The notes: generated from the letters alone by a model not told the origin. Positions 19,737-28,764 are shown, numbered from the stretch's first letter. The stretch is 54,459 bases of DNA from Sulfuricella sp. (GCA_041651995.1 JBAZID010000016.1:1-54459), one strand, 5' to 3'. Numbers and translations: made by a program.

Positions 19737-19904
19737 TCAATCCCTCGCAGCGCCCTCTCGCCTATCTTCGATTTCGGCGCCCGACTCGGCGGCTTGAACA
19801 CGCCGGTACTTGAGATAGCCAATAAAATCCAGCACCTCGCGCGCATCAGTTTCAGGCAGCGATTGTACTTCCTCGACAATTTTTTCCATCGAGTTCATGG
19901 CCAT
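19737..19904 (-). CDS. small antitoxin-like protein (DUF2281-type)
   Basis: A 55-aa frame starting MAMNSMEKIVEEVQSLPE, with AAGGAA two bases before the ATG. Residues about 6-34 (EEVQSLPETDAREVLDFIGYL) resemble the short helical DUF2281-type proteins often annotated as antitoxins: a leucine/proline helix pair ending in a [D/E]F[I/V].YL motif. The tail is charged. TATAAT lies at 19955-19950 on the same strand, but without a good -35. No toxin gene follows; the frame ends about 110 bases from tRNA-Arg. The family assignment is from pattern memory, so it could be a different small helical protein. Confidence 0.55.
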   Translation of the reverse strand: MAMNSMEKIVEEVQSLPETDAREVLDFIGYLKYRRVQAAESGAEIEDRREGAARD

Positions 19905-20209
19905 GTTCCTTCACATGGTTTTCCTGTGTTTAACCACATCCGCCGCCAAATTATAGCCCGGCAAGCCACATTTATACCCCGTCTGCTTGATCGGCAGCAC
20001 TTCTGCGGTGCCTCAGCTCTGCCGCCGCCATCATGCAGTGTTGACCGGCTGCCACGCCGGGTTGAGGCCAAGGCGCGCATAGATGGCCGTGACACTCCAG
20101 TTCTTCAGTGCTCACGTAAAGGGCGCATTCTCAAGGTTTATAGGCTATGCAAAATGGGCTGCTTATGGCACAATCAAGAACAATTCCTATTTACATAGCC
20201 CGATCACAA
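19905..20209. other. 305-base stretch without a convincing gene
   Basis: Between the divergent small ORF and feoA. It must hold promoters for both, including TATAAT at 19950-19955 (minus strand). A short minus-strand frame here is Arg/Ser-rich and looks spurious. No clear Fur box was recognised upstream of feoA, although AT-rich sequence at 20175-20200 is the likely place. Two further ATGs in frame with feoA (20147, 20165) lie at the end of the stretch. Confidence 0.5.
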
Positions 20210-20458
20210 ATGACCACGGTCAGCCTTTCCACTCTCAAGCCTGGCGAAATCGCCGTGATTGCTGCATTGCACACCGACGAAGCACTCTATCACCGCCTCG
20301 CCGCAATGGGCTTCCGTATCGGCAAAAACATCGAATTGGTACGGCGGGCGAAATTTGCCGGCCCCCTGCACGTCAGAATCGGTACCACCGACATCATGTT
20401 GCGGCGCATCGATGCTCAATGCATCGACGTCACGCCAGCCACCCGTATCCAGCAATGA
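20210..20458 (+). CDS. feoA: ferrous iron transport protein A
   Basis: An 82-aa SH3-like cytosolic protein that works with FeoB in Fe(II) uptake. The family pattern LSTLKPGEIAVI...LAAMGFRIGKNIELVRRA...GPLHVRIG...IMLRR is complete. The ATG at 20210 gives the usual length but lacks a clear ribosome site; in-frame ATGs at 20165 or 20147 would add 15 or 21 residues. The stop overlaps the feoB start in an ATGA, so the two are translationally coupled. Confidence 0.88.
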   Translation: MTTVSLSTLKPGEIAVIAALHTDEALYHRLAAMGFRIGKNIELVRRAKFAGPLHVRIGTTDIMLRRIDAQCIDVTPATRIQQ

Positions 20459-22242
20459 AGCGCGTTGCCCTGCTGGGGATGCCGAATACCGGCAAATCCA
20501 CCTTCTTTAACCGCCTGACCGGCGCATCGGCACGGGTGGGTAACTGGCCCGGCATCACCGTGGAGCTGATGAGCGCAAAAGTGTTGCTCGGCGGCGCCAT
20601 GGTGGAAATCATCGATTTGCCTGGCGTGTACGATATCCATGGCTTTTCGGATGACGAACTGGTGGTGCGGCATTTCCTGGAAAACAACCCGGTGGACCTG
20701 GTGCTGATCATCCTCAACACCACCCAGATCGAGCGCCAGTTAAGCCTGGCCTTGCAGCTCAAGCAGCTCGGACTGCCAGCCATGCTGCTGCTCAACATGT
20801 CCGACGAAGCCAAAAAATTCGGCGTCACCGTCGATGTCGAAAAAATGGCCCAGGCGCTGGCCATGCCGGTTGTGCTGCTATCCGCCAAGTATGGCAGCGG
20901 CTACGATCATGCCTATCAGGCCATCTCCAGCGCGATCCAGTCAAGCCAGCCTGCCAATACCCAGGAAATTCGCGACAAACTTAAACTCGAAAACCAGATT
21001 GAAGCCAAGATGGAAAGCGTGCTCCGGCACGCAGTGCAGGTGCCAACCCAAATGACGGACAACCTGACCACCCGGCTGGATTCCCTGCTGCTGCATCCAT
21101 GGCTGGGATTGCCGTTGTTTTTCGGTGTCATGTACGTTCTGTTCCAGGCTATTTTCCTTCTCGGCAAACCGCTACAGGACGGCGTCGCATGGGCACTGGG
21201 GCTGTTCCGCGGCGAGATCCTGGAACATCTGCTGCTCAACCTGCCCGCGCCGGTGCAGGGCCTGCTGCTGGACGGCATCTACAACGGTGTCGGCACGGTG
21301 GCTGCCTTTGTGCCCATCATCGTGCTTTTCTTCCTCTTCATGGCGCTGGTGGAAGACAGCGGCTATCTGTCGCGCGCCGCGTTCCTGATGGATGCGCTGA
21401 TGGCCAAGATGGGGCTGGACGGACGCAGTTTCGTCATGATGCTGATGGGCTTTGGCTGCAACGTACCCGCGCTGATGGGCACCCGCGTGATGCGCTCGCG
21501 CAGCCTGCGCCTGCTGAGCATGCTGGTGATCCCCTTTTCGCTTTGTTCCGCCCGGTTGCAGGTATTTGTCTTCATCACCGCCGCGCTGTTTGCCCCCAGG
21601 CATGCCGCTCTGGTGCTATTCAGCCTCTACCTGTTCAGCTTTGCCGCCGCCCTCCTGACCGCTCTGCTGTTCAAGAAACACTACAGCAACAGCGAGCCTT
21701 TCATTCTCGAACTGCCTCCCTACCGTCTCCCCACCTGGCGCCAGATTGTGTTGCGCGGCTGGCACGAAGTCCGCCACTTCCTCAACCGCGCCAGTAAATT
21801 CATCATTGCCGGCGTGGTGCTGGTATGGCTTCTCACCCATTTCCCGCTCCATGCCACCCCGGCAGGCAGCGACACCTGGGCCGGCATGATCGGCGGCTGG
21901 CTTTCGCCCATCCTCGACCCGCTCGGCATCAACCAGCAACTGGCCATCGCGCTGATTTTCGGCTTCGTCGCCAAGGAAATCGTGATCGGCTCGCTGGCGG
22001 TCATCTACGGCCTCGAAGGCACGGCGCTGATGAGCACCATGGCGCAGCAGCTGGACTGGGTGCAGGCTTATAGCTTCATGCTTTTCACCCTGATTTACAC
22101 CCCCTGCCTTTCCACCCTGGCCACGCTTAAAAACGAGTCCGGAAGCTATCCCTACACTGCGCTGGCGCTGGCCTGGCCACTGGCTCTGGCCTGGGTTTTG
22201 AGCTTTGCCTTTTATCAAGGTGCACGGGCCTTGGGTTACTGA
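20455..22242 (+). CDS. feoB: ferrous iron transporter B
   Basis: Inner-membrane Fe(II) permease with an N-terminal GTPase. It is 595 aa, the short form (E. coli 773). G motifs are GMPNTGKST (8-16), NWPGIT, DLPGVYD and NMSD. The membrane part contains the conserved GFGCNVPALMGTR and CSARL cysteine segments and a second Gate-like repeat. ATG 20455 overlaps the feoA stop. The frame is open upstream, but that part is antisense or feoA sequence. It ends 20 bases from convergent fccB. Confidence 0.93.
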   Translation: MKRVALLGMPNTGKSTFFNRLTGASARVGNWPGITVELMSAKVLLGGAMVEIIDLPGVYDIHGFSDDELVVRHFLENNPVDLVLIILNTTQIERQLSLALQLKQLGLPAMLLLNMSDEAKKFGVTVDVEKMAQALAMPVVLLSAKYGSGYDHAYQAISSAIQSSQPANTQEIRDKLKLENQIEAKMESVLRHAVQVPTQMTDNLTTRLDSLLLHPWLGLPLFFGVMYVLFQAIFLLGKPLQDGVAWALGLFRGEILEHLLLNLPAPVQGLLLDGIYNGVGTVAAFVPIIVLFFLFMALVEDSGYLSRAAFLMDALMAKMGLDGRSFVMMLMGFGCNVPALMGTRVMRSRSLRLLSMLVIPFSLCSARLQVFVFITAALFAPRHAALVLFSLYLFSFAAALLTALLFKKHYSNSEPFILELPPYRLPTWRQIVLRGWHEVRHFLNRASKFIIAGVVLVWLLTHFPLHATPAGSDTWAGMIGGWLSPILDPLGINQQLAIALIFGFVAKEIVIGSLAVIYGLEGTALMSTMAQQLDWVQAYSFMLFTLIYTPCLSTLATLKNESGSYPYTALALAWPLALAWVLSFAFYQGARALGY

Positions 22243-22261
22243 CCCGGCATCTTTGGAAAAA

Positions 22262-23599
22262 TCAGGCAAAGGTGTCCGACATCAGATTGCCGAACCATTT
22301 GAACATTTTCTCGTAATGCTCACTCGATGCCTCCCTTGCTTCGGCGAAAGAAGCAGGGACGGCCTCCATTCTGCCGAAACCCGTGCTGCCCGGAAGAGGG
22401 GGCTTATAAGCATAGACCACGCTTAACCAGGATGCCGTCTTTGCCGTTATTGGCGAGAAACAGGCAGAATTGGTCACTGGCGATGGATCTACCGCGCGCC
22501 CGCTCAGAATGCGCACGATGGCATCGGCGCAGACCTTGCCCTGCGCGTTGGCGAGATGCCCGGCCATGGGCTGGGGGGACGCTGCCGCGGAATCGCCGAT
22601 CACGTGGATGGCTGGCGCAATGGTGGACTCATAACTGAGAACATTCACGCTTGCCCGAACACTGCCAAAGGGAACCAGACCCGCATCCATGACGACTTTG
22701 GCGGCAGTCTGGGGTGGAATGACATTCAGAACACTGGCACGAATGGTGCCGACATTGGTCTGCAGGGTTCGGGTTGCAACATCGATGCCGGTAATCACGG
22801 CACCCGGGTAATACTCGATGATTCCGCCATATATTCCCGCAAATGCAGTCGAGAAGCCGTGTCTTTCCGCCACAATGTCAGGATTGGCGTCCAGCACGAT
22901 CACTCGTGCCCCGCGCTTCTTCTTTTTCAGATAATCGGCGATGACGCAGGCACGTTCGTACGGCCCCGGTGGGCAACGATACGGCGCGGGGGGGATGGTA
23001 ATGACAACGGTACCGCTGGATGGCATGTTGGCAATCTGATTGCGCAGCGCCGTCGTCTGCGCCCCCCCAATCCATGCGTGAAGTGGCAGCTGGCTGTATG
23101 AAAGCCCCTCCAGGCCGGGCAAGCCGCTGTAATCAAATTCAATCCCGGGTGCAAGCACCAGCCGGTCATACGGATACCAGGCATTCCCGGCCCTGATCCT
23201 TTTTTGCGCTTTATCGATATCACCCCCACTGACCGTACCTTGCACAACATTGATGCCATACACATTTTTTAGCGTGTCATATTTGAAGGTAATCCGGTCC
23301 ATCGTGGTGGAACCGTTAAGCACCAGATTGCTCAGGATGCTGGATGGGTAATCCGGATTCTGCTCCACCAGCGTCACCTGAACCTGGCTTCCGCCCCACA
23401 GGCGCAGGAATTTCGCCACGGTGGCGCCGGCCATGCCGCCACCGACCACCACCACCCTGCCGGATGCACCGGTTGGCCCGGGCACGCTCGCTGCGATATG
23501 ACGGCTTAAGACGTCTTCATCCTCAGAAAAGGCTCGCCCAGATAACAATCCGAGTGCCGAACCACCAAGCAACCCAATGAACTGCCTACGTTTTATCAT
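22262..23599 (-). CDS. fccB: flavocytochrome c sulfide dehydrogenase, flavoprotein subunit
   Basis: Periplasmic FAD enzyme that oxidises sulfide to polysulfide/sulfur and passes electrons to its haem subunit. The 445-aa precursor starts with a Tat-type signal (KRRQFIGLLGGSALGLL). The dinucleotide-binding motif VVVVGGGMAGATVAKFL comes next, then the FccB signature APYRCPPGPYERAC with Cys209, and Cys380 in SACFSP. Cys209 and Cys380 match the redox disulfide pair of the Allochromatium enzyme. The C-terminal dimerisation domain is present. It lies 30 bases after fccA on the same strand. SoxF is a near relative, but no sox genes are in view. Confidence 0.9.
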   Translation of the reverse strand: MIKRRQFIGLLGGSALGLLSGRAFSEDEDVLSRHIAASVPGPTGASGRVVVVGGGMAGATVAKFLRLWGGSQVQVTLVEQNPDYPSSILSNLVLNGSTTMDRITFKYDTLKNVYGINVVQGTVSGGDIDKAQKRIRAGNAWYPYDRLVLAPGIEFDYSGLPGLEGLSYSQLPLHAWIGGAQTTALRNQIANMPSSGTVVITIPPAPYRCPPGPYERACVIADYLKKKKRGARVIVLDANPDIVAERHGFSTAFAGIYGGIIEYYPGAVITGIDVATRTLQTNVGTIRASVLNVIPPQTAAKVVMDAGLVPFGSVRASVNVLSYESTIAPAIHVIGDSAAASPQPMAGHLANAQGKVCADAIVRILSGRAVDPSPVTNSACFSPITAKTASWLSVVYAYKPPLPGSTGFGRMEAVPASFAEAREASSEHYEKMFKWFGNLMSDTFA

Positions 23600-23629
23600 T
23601 TATTTTCTCCTGGCAGGAAACTGAAATTA

Positions 23630-23935
23630 TCAGTGTGGCAATTGTGAAAAATAGACCGAAAGCTCCCACAATTGCTGATCGGTATAGCCTCTGACATGGG
23701 AATTCATGATGCTGTCTTCTTTCGTTTTCTGGCGCAGTTCGAGCATTTTGTAATACATGCTCGAGGCCGACTCTCCTGCAAGGCTTGCCAGGCCCGCAAC
23801 CGGCCGGCCATCGGTGCCGTGGCACTGGAAGCAATTGGAAGCAAGCAGTCTGCCCGGCACCACGGTTTCAGCCGCTACCACCTGGGACAGGGCTAGAAGC
23901 GCCAGGGGAAATGCTGTACGGACAAGGCAATGCAT
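23630..23935 (-). CDS. fccA: flavocytochrome c cytochrome subunit, monohaem
   Basis: A 101-aa periplasmic c-type cytochrome with a cleavable signal (cleavage near VVAAE), a single CFQCH haem site at about residues 34-38, and a candidate Met ligand in SIMNSHVRGY. AAGGAG lies 6 bases before ATG 23935, which fixes the start. It is the monohaem type of FccA and is followed by fccB. The 287 bases upstream (23936-24222) contain no gene; the fccAB promoter must lie there. Confidence 0.88.
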   Translation of the reverse strand: MHCLVRTAFPLALLALSQVVAAETVVPGRLLASNCFQCHGTDGRPVAGLASLAGESASSMYYKMLELRQKTKEDSIMNSHVRGYTDQQLWELSVYFSQLPH

Positions 23936-24222
23936 GACGAACTCCTTTTCCACAAGGGGAGCATCAACATGCGCTTTTTTTTCACCATGAATAAGTGGGC
24001 ATGGACCGCACATGAACACAGGAAAGACAGTAATAAATCAGGCGGGGTGTAGAGGCGCGTGACAAGGTCTGAAATGCGCGCAGGCTTGAAGCCATTACCG
24101 GGAAACCAGCGGAACGAGCCTGTTGTCAGCGTTTACGCGCGACAGAGGTGCCCGGAATAAACGAATTGCCGAGAAAAACCTGCCCGGCTACGAGGGGGAA
24201 ATATCCGGCGTATCAGCGTACG

Positions 24223-26340
24223 TTACAGGGCAGAAGATTTACTCTGCAAGGCAATCAGATCTTCCAGCGGCTTGGGGTGTTCGATTCCATAACCTTGCGC
24301 AAAATCCACGCCCATTTCACGCAGTTTTTCCAGAACCGCGTCATTTTCGACGAATTCCGCGATGGTCTTCAGGCCTATTACATGCCCGACCTGGTTGATG
24401 GAAGACACCATCGCCTCATCTATGGCGTCATCCACCATATCACGTACAAAGGAACCGTCGATTTTCAGGTAATCCACCTGCATGTTCTTGAGATAAGTAA
24501 AGGATGACAGGCCGCTGCCAAAATCATCCAGCGAGAAGCGGCACCCGTGAGAGCGCAGTTCGCTGATGAAATCCGTAGCCTTGGTCAGGTTGGTGATGGC
24601 CGCAGTCTCGGTAATTTCGAAACAGACGTGTTTGTATGGCACCTTGTACAGCGCAAACTGGCGCTTGATGAATTCGAGGAAATGCTCATCGCACAGCGAA
24701 GGCCCGGACAGGTTTACAGTGAACGTGTGGCACTTTTTTTCCTCGGATTTAATGCATTCGGGGAAAACTTTCCAGTACAAGCCGAATGCCGAACTCACGA
24801 CCCAGCGATCGATCGAAGGCATGAGGTTATAGCGCTCGGCTGCCGGAATAAATGCCATGGGGGGAACAATCTGGCCATCATCGTCGATCAGGCGCAGCAG
24901 AATTTCAAAATGCTTGCCCTCATGATCCGGCTCCTGAAGCGGCATGATGGTCTGGTAATAAAGCCGGAAACGGTTTTCCTCGATAGCATGAGTAATGCGC
25001 GCCACCCAGTTCATTTCTCCCTGACGCTGAACCAGATCGCCGTCCTCCTCCCGATACAGATGAACGCGGTTGCGCCCCTTGTCCTTGGCGGCGTAGCACG
25101 CGGCATCGGCACAACTGAGTACGACATCGAGTGACCCCGTATCCTGATTGATGGTCACCAGGCCAATACTGACCCCGATAGCAAAGGACTGTTCCTTCCA
25201 CACAAAATGGAAATCCTTGACTGTCTGCCGCAACAGATCGGCAACAAATTCGGCCTGTTGCGGTGGACAGTTATCCAGCAGCACCCCGAATTCGTCACCG
25301 CCCAGCCGTGCCAGGGTATCGGTATCGCGCACCTTGCTCTGCAACAGCAGGGTCAACTGCCGCAACAGCTCGTCACCTGCCACATGGCCACAGGTATCGT
25401 TGACGATCTTGAACTGATCGAGATCCAGGTAGCAAAGCGCATACATCCGCCCACTTTCACGCGCAATCGCAAGCGCCCTCTCCAGCCGGCGCTCGAATTC
25501 GCGCCGGTTGACCAAGCCGGTCAGCGCATCGTGAGAAGCCTGATAGGACAGCCGCTCGGTGGCTTCGTCAATGCGCTCCTGCATCCGGTCCTGGGCCATC
25601 TGCAGCGCCACCGCCATGGAATTCACGCCACATTCGAGGGTACGCAGCTCTCCCCCCGAATTCTCGCTGACACGCACCTCAAGATGCCCCCGGCCAAGCT
25701 GGTCAACCGCCTCTGCCAGGCGCTTCACCGGCTCAGTCACATCCCGGCTCATGCGCACCGCCAGCAGCGCGCTCGACAGCAAACCCAGAAGGGAAATAAG
25801 CAGGCCATTCAAAATCAGTAATTGCTTGTGACCCTGAGTGCTGGCACGAGATAGCTCCAGGTTCACCCGGCCCAATATTTTCCCCTTGGGAGAAGCGCCC
25901 GGACGCGCGCCGCCAGGTGCAAAATCATCCACCTCGGTCTGGCTTTGAAACACCGGGGCACTGAAACTCAGCACGGCCCCCTGCTCGGCCACCGCAATGT
26001 AGAAGCCCGCGCGGTGATCGCTCAATATTGGCGGCCCCTCGGATTTGCCGCGGGTGGCCAGAATGGCTCCATCCATATCGGTGATGGTGACGGCGGTGAC
26101 ATCCACCTCCTGCATGGCGGAGTCAGCCAGGCTCTGCAGGATTTCCCGGTTGCCGGAAAACACCCCGAACTCACTTGCCGGAGCCAGTTGGCGTGCAATG
26201 GCCAGCCCGCGCTCGTGCAAGGACTGCTCCAGGCTGCGAATACCGGAAGCGATGAAATACACCGCCAACAGAAAGGCAATGCCCGCTGCCGGCATCAATG
26301 CCAGAAAAAGCACCCTTTTTTTTATGCCCCAGTCTTTCAT
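24223..26340 (-). CDS. membrane sensor with HAMP-GGDEF-EAL
   Basis: A 705-aa c-di-GMP enzyme. Membrane helices are at about 10-32 and 172-195. The periplasmic region between them contains APASEFGVFSGN, a pattern resembling the sensor of BarA-type kinases. HAMP (about 195-245), GGDEF (347-351, I-site RDTD) and EAL (EIL at 479-481) follow. The EAL residues NLSG, EITET, LDDFGSG, LKID and E in AEFVE are kept, so phosphodiesterase activity is likely. Its ATG overlaps the stop of the preceding solute-binding protein gene in ATGA, so the pair is translationally coupled. Confidence 0.9.
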   Translation of the reverse strand: MKDWGIKKRVLFLALMPAAGIAFLLAVYFIASGIRSLEQSLHERGLAIARQLAPASEFGVFSGNREILQSLADSAMQEVDVTAVTITDMDGAILATRGKSEGPPILSDHRAGFYIAVAEQGAVLSFSAPVFQSQTEVDDFAPGGARPGASPKGKILGRVNLELSRASTQGHKQLLILNGLLISLLGLLSSALLAVRMSRDVTEPVKRLAEAVDQLGRGHLEVRVSENSGGELRTLECGVNSMAVALQMAQDRMQERIDEATERLSYQASHDALTGLVNRREFERRLERALAIARESGRMYALCYLDLDQFKIVNDTCGHVAGDELLRQLTLLLQSKVRDTDTLARLGGDEFGVLLDNCPPQQAEFVADLLRQTVKDFHFVWKEQSFAIGVSIGLVTINQDTGSLDVVLSCADAACYAAKDKGRNRVHLYREEDGDLVQRQGEMNWVARITHAIEENRFRLYYQTIMPLQEPDHEGKHFEILLRLIDDDGQIVPPMAFIPAAERYNLMPSIDRWVVSSAFGLYWKVFPECIKSEEKKCHTFTVNLSGPSLCDEHFLEFIKRQFALYKVPYKHVCFEITETAAITNLTKATDFISELRSHGCRFSLDDFGSGLSSFTYLKNMQVDYLKIDGSFVRDMVDDAIDEAMVSSINQVGHVIGLKTIAEFVENDAVLEKLREMGVDFAQGYGIEHPKPLEDLIALQSKSSAL

Positions 26341-27281
26341 TGCGATTCTGAAGCTCGCTTCAATTTCTGGAACAGGGATATTTCATCACCGATACTCAGG
26401 CCCAGGGAACGCGCCACCTGGTAATTGACGCTGACAGAGAAGTATTTGGGATATTCGGGAGGAGGCAGCCATGCTGGCAAGCTTGCCAGCACGCGCAAAA
26501 CAATATCCCCGGCTTGCCGTCCGGCCTGCTCGGGCGTGGTGTGGACAGAAGCGAGCGCCCCGGCTTTGACATAGGCATGCGAAAAACCGATGACTGGATC
26601 CTGGTAGCGGTAGGTGGTCAACAACAGGCTTTGCACCGTGCCCTTGTTGAACACCAGCGGATCAGGCACAGCCAGCAGAACATCACTCTCGGCCAGCACC
26701 CGTTGCAGAGCCGGCAGCAACTCCTCGGCGGCGCTGATTTTCTCCACAGCCAGGCCCAGCCTGGTTTCGCTGGCTGCGGCCTGCAATGATTTCAGCGACC
26801 CCACGGAATCGGGGCCGAGTACCACGCCAACACGTCCGCGATCCGGCATTGCCAGACGGATTAATTCCATCTGGCGCGCCAGCGGCTGATCAAGAAATAC
26901 CGCAGAAAAAAATCTGTGCTCGCGTTGCCGGGCAATTTTATCAAAGGCCTGGCGCGGAATCAGCACCGCCAGAACAGGGGTTGGCAAATTCTGAAGTGCC
27001 AGTTCCTGTGCCGCTCTAACGCCAACGGCGACGATCAGGTCCGGACTTTCCCTGAGAAAATCGATCTTTTCCTCGGGCCGCGAATAAACATTGACTACCG
27101 CTTTTGTGCCGCCCTGCTTCAATGTCGCGCGCAAACTGCTGGCGGTATCCTGATAAGGCGCAGATTCGTCGCTCAATACAATGGCAATATTTGCCGGCGC
27201 GGCACAGAGAGCGCCCGCCCAGGCCATGCCAAGAAACATGATGATGCGAGCAAGCAGGGAGGGGAAATGCAGCTTAGTCAC
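26337..27281 (-). CDS. periplasmic ABC-type substrate-binding protein (PF04392-like)
   Basis: A 314-aa exported protein with signal helix LLARIIMFLGMAWAGALCAA. The mature part shows the two-lobe layout of the ABC_sub_bind family: ANIAIVLSDESAPYQD, SPDLIVAVGVRAAQEL, RVGVVLGP, VLLAVPDPLVFNKG, and PVIGFSHAYVKAGALASV. No permease or ATPase gene is beside it. Translation probably begins at GTG 27281, inside the last codons of dnaQ. A longer reading to 27422 would be antisense-like and is rejected. It is coupled by ATGA to a GGDEF-EAL sensor. Confidence 0.8.
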   Translation of the reverse strand: MTKLHFPSLLARIIMFLGMAWAGALCAAPANIAIVLSDESAPYQDTASSLRATLKQGGTKAVVNVYSRPEEKIDFLRESPDLIVAVGVRAAQELALQNLPTPVLAVLIPRQAFDKIARQREHRFFSAVFLDQPLARQMELIRLAMPDRGRVGVVLGPDSVGSLKSLQAAASETRLGLAVEKISAAEELLPALQRVLAESDVLLAVPDPLVFNKGTVQSLLLTTYRYQDPVIGFSHAYVKAGALASVHTTPEQAGRQAGDIVLRVLASLPAWLPPPEYPKYFSVSVNYQVARSLGLSIGDEISLFQKLKRASESQ

Positions 27282-27978
27282 GCTGCATCGCCATTTTCCA
27301 TACACACACACCGCGGCTCGACTTGTCCAGATCCTCAAGGTAAGCGGCATGAGCCGCCAATTCATCCTCACCTGCCGGCAGGACGCGCAGCCTCGTGCGC
27401 TCATGCTGTCCCCGGCCAACATTTTTTGCCCGCACCGGCGCCGTCTCGATCATCAGGCTCTCCTGGCCACGCGTCATGGCGAGATACACTTCCGCCAGCA
27501 GTTCGGTGTCCACCAGGGCGCCGTGCAAAGTACGCCTGGAATTATCGATCTGATAATTGCGGCACAGGGCATCAAGGTTGTTTTTCTGCCCCGGACGCAG
27601 CTGTTTCGCCATTTTCAGGGTATCGGTAATGACCGGGCAGTAATGCTGGATCGGCTCCATCCCGAGCAAACCGAGTTCGTAATTGAGAAAGCCGACGTCG
27701 AACGGGGCGTTGTGAATAACCAGCTCGCCCCCATCCACGTAATTCAGGAAATCCTTGACGATATCGCGGAACAACGGTTTGTCCTGCAGAAATTCCAGGC
27801 TGATGCCATGCACCTGCTGCGCACCAGGATCGATTTCCCTCCCGGGATTGAGATACTGGTGAAAATGATTGCTGGTCAGCTGGCGGTTCACCATCTCAAC
27901 CGCTGCGATTTCGATAATGCGATGCCCCTGGCTGGTTTCCAGCCCGGTAGTCTCAGTATCTAGAATAATCTGGCGCAA
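27274..27978 (-). CDS. dnaQ: DNA polymerase III epsilon subunit (proofreading exonuclease)
   Basis: A 3'-5' exonuclease of the replicative polymerase. The 234-aa protein has the DEDDh motifs: LDTETTGLE at residue 6, NAPFDVGFLN, and HGALVDTELLAEVYL with the catalytic His and Asp. The C-terminal tail binds the alpha subunit in homologues. Start is a TTG at 27978 with GGAG 10 bases upstream. It is in the conserved order gloB-yafS-rnhA-dnaQ but separated from rnhA by a repeat-containing 267-base gap. It overlaps the next gene by 8 bases. Confidence 0.94.
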   Translation of the reverse strand: MRQIILDTETTGLETSQGHRIIEIAAVEMVNRQLTSNHFHQYLNPGREIDPGAQQVHGISLEFLQDKPLFRDIVKDFLNYVDGGELVIHNAPFDVGFLNYELGLLGMEPIQHYCPVITDTLKMAKQLRPGQKNNLDALCRNYQIDNSRRTLHGALVDTELLAEVYLAMTRGQESLMIETAPVRAKNVGRGQHERTRLRVLPAGEDELAAHAAYLEDLDKSSRGVCVWKMAMQRD

Positions 27979-28028
27979 ACTTTGAACGCTCCATATTTCA
28001 TTTCAAACCAAATAATCCATTAAATTTC

Positions 28029-28127
28029 AGGTCGGGCTTTCTCGCCAGTGCGAGCAGCTTTGCTGCCGCTCGCGGCGGGGACACTCCTTGCGGGTGCAGC
28101 CCGAAATCTCGGGCTGAAGCCCGACCT
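28029..28127. repeat. REP-like palindromic element
   Basis: The outer arms AGGTCGGGCTT (28029-28039) and AAGCCCGACCT (28117-28127) are perfect complements. Inside lie GCGAGC/GCTCGC and a perfect hairpin AGCCCGA-AATC-TCGGGCT (28098-28115). It fills most of the rnhA-dnaQ gap. The remaining bases (28128-28245) show nothing recognisable. Confidence 0.75.
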
Positions 28128-28245
28128 ACAAACTGTTGATTTCCTTGCATGTCAAATCTCTAACGGATAATCCGGGTTCAAACCACACAATATTTCAGGC
28201 TTCATGGGCGGACAATCATTCTGCCCGGCCAGCAAACCCTGTCGC

Positions 28246-28764
28246 TCAACGGGCCTCGGCAATGGCTTCGACACCTCGATTGGCCAATTGATCAGCGCGC
28301 TCATTCTCGTCATGGCCCGCATGGCCCTTCACCCAAAACCATTCCAGTTGATGCTGCGCGGCCAGTTGGTCCAGCTCCTGCCACAAATCCACATTCTTGA
28401 CCGGTTTGTTGTCGGCTGTCCGCCAGCCACGCCGCTTCCAGTTGTGGATCCATTCGCTGATGCCCTTCTGGACGTATTGCGAATCGGTATGCACGCGCGC
28501 CCGGCAGGGGCGGCTCAAAGCCTCCAGCGCCTTGATCACCGCCATCAATTCCATCCGGTTGTTGGTGGTGTGTTGCTCTCCGCCAAACAGTTCCCGCTCC
28601 TGGCCGCGGAAGCGCAACAAGGCACCCCATCCGCCGCGCCCCGGGTTTCCCTTGCACGCGCCGTCAGTATAGACGTCCACGATGCTGGCGTCATCAGACA
28701 ATCCCTGATTCTGTTGCGAAAAATCAATTTGCTCCTGATCCCGGGTGCTGCTTCTTTTGATCAT
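28246..28764 (-). CDS. rnhA: ribonuclease HI
   Basis: Cleaves RNA in RNA-DNA hybrids. The 172-aa protein has all catalytic acidic residues in VYTDGACKGNPG, MELMA, HTDSQYV and NERADQLAN. It carries about 28 extra N-terminal residues before the RNase H fold. That start is supported because the ATG directly follows the stop of the methyltransferase gene (TAA-ATG) with AGAGG 8 bases upstream. Confidence 0.95.
   Translation of the reverse strand: MIKRSSTRDQEQIDFSQQNQGLSDDASIVDVYTDGACKGNPGRGGWGALLRFRGQERELFGGEQHTTNNRMELMAVIKALEALSRPCRARVHTDSQYVQKGISEWIHNWKRRGWRTADNKPVKNVDLWQELDQLAAQHQLEWFWVKGHAGHDENERADQLANRGVEAIAEAR

Noticed and set aside
19895..20095. Minus-strand frame starting MSRPSMRALASTRRGSR
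   Set aside because: Arg/Ser-rich composition, no ribosome site, no family pattern; it also overlaps the small antitoxin-like gene in another frame.
20160..20210. Fur box upstream of feoA
   Set aside because: The sequence is AT-rich, but no recognisable GATAAT-type 19-bp palindrome could be aligned.
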